Below are positions 14,123-16,235 of a DNA stretch of 16,235 nucleotides, piece after piece (the first letter of the stretch is position 1; every line of letters starts with the position of its first letter). Position numbers and translations under genes: made by a program. The stretch is from Dehalococcoidia bacterium (GTDB lineage: Bacteria; Chloroflexota; Dehalococcoidia; GIF9; UBA5620). The notes beneath the pieces were generated by a model. That model saw only the letters and a program-made list of their open reading frames with translations, did no database searches and had not been told where the DNA came from. The DNA is taken from positions 1-16,235 of the forward strand of contig JADHWZ010000023.1 in assembly GCA_016783225.1 (NCBI GenBank), in the 5' to 3' direction.

Positions 14123-16235
14123 ATGAAGATTCTGAAACTCCTCATGACAGTTCTCGTGACCGTAGCTGTCTCGGTCAGCGGTTGTGCAGTGCCACCCGCA
14201 CCTGCGCCGCAGGCTCTGACACTCCCACCGGCCAGCCAGCTGTCCAACCCAAAGCTGGCCCTGGCGTCGGCTTACCAGCCTACTTCGGTCAGCTTCACTC
14301 CAGGTAGCTTGCTGTATCCCTTGCCCCTGGACTCGAATCAGGTGGCCAACTCAAGCCAGATAAGAGGCGAGTTCAGGCTGAACTCAGGGCAAGAGGCCCT
14401 GCTCGACAGCAATGGCTTTGTGGTTATCCCCTGGGGCGGCGATGACGTGGTCGAACCGTACAAGACTCTCAAGCAGAAGGAAATCCCGATCTTTGTCACC
14501 ACCGATACCCTGCTTCACCTGTATCATATCCAGTTCAACGAGATTCTGACGCGAATCGAGGAGGAAGAGTTCTTCGGCCAGCTTATTGATATGAGCCTGG
14601 CAATGCTTGAAAGAGCGGAGGCCGACTACGCAGCCTTCACCGACCCAGAGCTGAAGGAGGCTGCCAGGAGAAACGTCGCCTATTATGCCGTGGCCCTGAA
14701 GCTGCTTGAGACGCCTTCGAGGAAGATAGACTTCCGCATCCCCAGCTATGTGAAAAGAGAGGTCAAACAGGAAATAGAGAATGTGGAAGCGCACCAGGGC
14801 TTCAAGCCGAGCGCTATTTTCAACTCACCCGACTCCGAGAATGTGTACCAGGAGGACTATTCCCAGTACGTCCCCAGAGGTCATTACACCAGGAGCGATA
14901 CTCTGAAGAGCTTCTTCAAGGCCATGATGTGGTATGGCAGGATGGCTTTTCTGTTGAGGGGTGGAGTCGACGCGCTGATAGCCGAAGAGGATGCCGACAT
15001 CGCTACCATTCAGGCATCTCTGATTTCGGCTGAGCTTCCCGGTGTTACGGCAGGCCAGAGTACCGCCAAGGATATCTGGGACAGGATATACTCGGTCACC
15101 TCGTTCTTTGTCGGCACCGCCGATGACCTGACGCCTTACGAATACCTGACCGCGCTGCAGAAGGTGTTCGGGCTGGAATTTGCCCCCAACGAGCTTGCCG
15201 ACGAAGCCAAGCTTCTTGAACTCAAAGCCGAGCTGGCCCAGATGAGAAACCCTGAAATCTACGGCGGCTCAGGAATCTGTGAAATATTCCCTCCTGTAAC
15301 CAAAGAAAAGCTCTACGAGTGTTTGGCCAAGACTAAAGGCATGAGGTTCATGGGGCAGAGGTTCGTCCCCGATTCCTACATGTTCCAGAACCTGGTGTCG
15401 CCGGCGGTGGGCATGTATGTCGGCGACGGTGAACCGTTCACTATGAAGATGACTGATCTGGGACCGGCCAGGTGCTTCCCCAGAGGCCTCGATGTCATGG
15501 CAGTCCTGGACTCAAACAGGGCCTACGAGATACTGAGGCAAGAAGGAGATACCGAGTATCAGGGTGAGGATACCAGCTACGATCAGCAGCTCGCAGAACT
15601 TAGAAGCGAGTTCGCTGCCTTCACCGAGGAGGACTGGCACCGCAACCTCTACTGGTCCTGGCTCTACGCGCTGAAGCCATTACTTGAGGAATATGGCGAA
15701 GGGTATCCAACATTCATGCAGACCGAAGCCTGGCAGGACAAAGAGCTCAATACCGCTCTGGCCTCGTGGACCGAGCTCAGGCATGATACCATACTCTATG
15801 CCAAGCAAAGCTATACTCCCACTTTGTCAATGGCGCCACCACCCCCAAAGCCGGTGGTAGGCTACATCGAGCCAGTCCCCGAGTTCTACGCTCGACTGCT
15901 TGACCTCACCAAGATGACAAGACAGGGGCTATCTCAGCTTGGCGCTCTGAGCCAGGAGGAGGATGGACGGCTGGCAAGCCTGGAGGCTGTTCTGGGTAGG
16001 TCACTCCGCATCGCCGTTAGCGAGCTTGAAGGCGCTGAGCTGACCGAGGACGATTACGAGTTCATCAGGGACTTCGGCAACAGCCTGGAGAGTGTGATCT
16101 GCGGCGTGGAGGCCGAGGGCAAGGAAACGACCATAGTAGCTGATGTCCACACGGATACCAACCCGCCGCAGGAGGTGCTGGAGGAGGGGGTGGGCTACGT
16201 TGACCTCATCCTGGTAGCTTACAAGGTGCCCGACG
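14123..16235 (+). CDS. DUF3160-family lipoprotein, 3' truncated
   Basis: The frame begins at ATG 14123, four bases after AAGGAGG, and is open through the window end (704 codons visible). A lipoprotein signal peptide ends in VSGC (Cys21), followed by a Pro/Ala-rich linker. The body matches the DUF3160 family: IPIFVTTDTLLHLYH (121-135), YTRSDTLKSFFKAMMWYGRM, WHRNLYWSWLYALKPLL, FMQTEAWQDKELNTALASWT followed by ELRHDTILYAKQSY, GYIEPVPEFYARLL, VADVHTDTNPP and EEGVGYVDLILVAYKVPD. These proteins are large, exported and of unknown function in anaerobic bacteria and archaea. Only the extreme C-terminus should be missing. It lies 244 nt after the DUF5667 gene and could be controlled by the ECF sigma factor; no shared promoter motif was found to support this. 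Confidence 0.9.
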   Translation, partial: MKILKLLMTVLVTVAVSVSGCAVPPAPAPQALTLPPASQLSNPKLALASAYQPTSVSFTPGSLLYPLPLDSNQVANSSQIRGEFRLNSGQEALLDSNGFVVIPWGGDDVVEPYKTLKQKEIPIFVTTDTLLHLYHIQFNEILTRIEEEEFFGQLIDMSLAMLERAEADYAAFTDPELKEAARRNVAYYAVALKLLETPSRKIDFRIPSYVKREVKQEIENVEAHQGFKPSAIFNSPDSENVYQEDYSQYVPRGHYTRSDTLKSFFKAMMWYGRMAFLLRGGVDALIAEEDADIATIQASLISAELPGVTAGQSTAKDIWDRIYSVTSFFVGTADDLTPYEYLTALQKVFGLEFAPNELADEAKLLELKAELAQMRNPEIYGGSGICEIFPPVTKEKLYECLAKTKGMRFMGQRFVPDSYMFQNLVSPAVGMYVGDGEPFTMKMTDLGPARCFPRGLDVMAVLDSNRAYEILRQEGDTEYQGEDTSYDQQLAELRSEFAAFTEEDWHRNLYWSWLYALKPLLEEYGEGYPTFMQTEAWQDKELNTALASWTELRHDTILYAKQSYTPTLSMAPPPPKPVVGYIEPVPEFYARLLDLTKMTRQGLSQLGALSQEEDGRLASLEAVLGRSLRIAVSELEGAELTEDDYEFIRDFGNSLESVICGVEAEGKETTIVADVHTDTNPPQEVLEEGVGYVDLILVAYKVPD

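Overview
This is a chromosomal fragment, cut at both ends, from what looks like an anaerobic or facultative bacterium of the Chloroflexota, probably Dehalococcoidia-like. That assignment is an inference. It rests on moderate GC, frequent AGG/AGA arginine codons, an ECF sigma factor coupled to a DUF5667 membrane protein, a DUF3160 lipoprotein, a stand-alone UroD/corrinoid-methyltransferase-fold protein, and an iron-sulfur/flavin redox operon. I see no rRNA or tRNA gene, no CRISPR array, no transposase and no phage gene.

Left part (1-4963, all on +): the C-terminal part of a metallo-beta-lactamase-fold hydrolase; a 307-nt gene-free stretch holding a 56-nt paired-palindrome element with GTAG/CTAC feet, resembling a REP pair (BIME); queF (7-cyano-7-deazaguanine reductase); type I glyceraldehyde-3-phosphate dehydrogenase; a UroD-family protein; a gene-poor stretch with a TATAAT box, a 12-bp palindrome and the 5' remnant of what looks like an EVE/PUA-like gene; then a toxin-antitoxin pair (AbrB/MazE-type antitoxin, RelE-type toxin).

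Middle (5308-8472, +): a compact three-gene operon of a CotH-kinase-like lipoprotein, a VTC-domain (polyphosphate-polymerase-fold) protein and a DUF4956 membrane protein. The first gene has no ribosome-binding site but has an extended -10 box seven bases upstream of its ATG, so its mRNA may be leaderless. The three proteins could form an envelope phosphate or polyphosphate module.

Right middle (8591-12199, on -): a tight three-gene redox operon (Fe-S protein, FAD-linked oxidase, Fe-S protein) with a near-consensus promoter. It resembles the glycolate/lactate dehydrogenase and heterodisulfide-reductase D families, and the substrate is unknown.

Right end (12336-16235, +), divergent from the redox operon: an ECF sigma factor whose GTG start lies in one arm of a perfect 9-bp inverted repeat just downstream of a TATAAT box, overlapping a DUF5667 membrane protein (probable sigma regulator) with a likely C-terminal frameshift, then a large DUF3160 lipoprotein that runs off the window.

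The best candidates for new biology are the CotH-VTC-DUF4956 module, the structured start of the sigma gene, and the BIME-like element.
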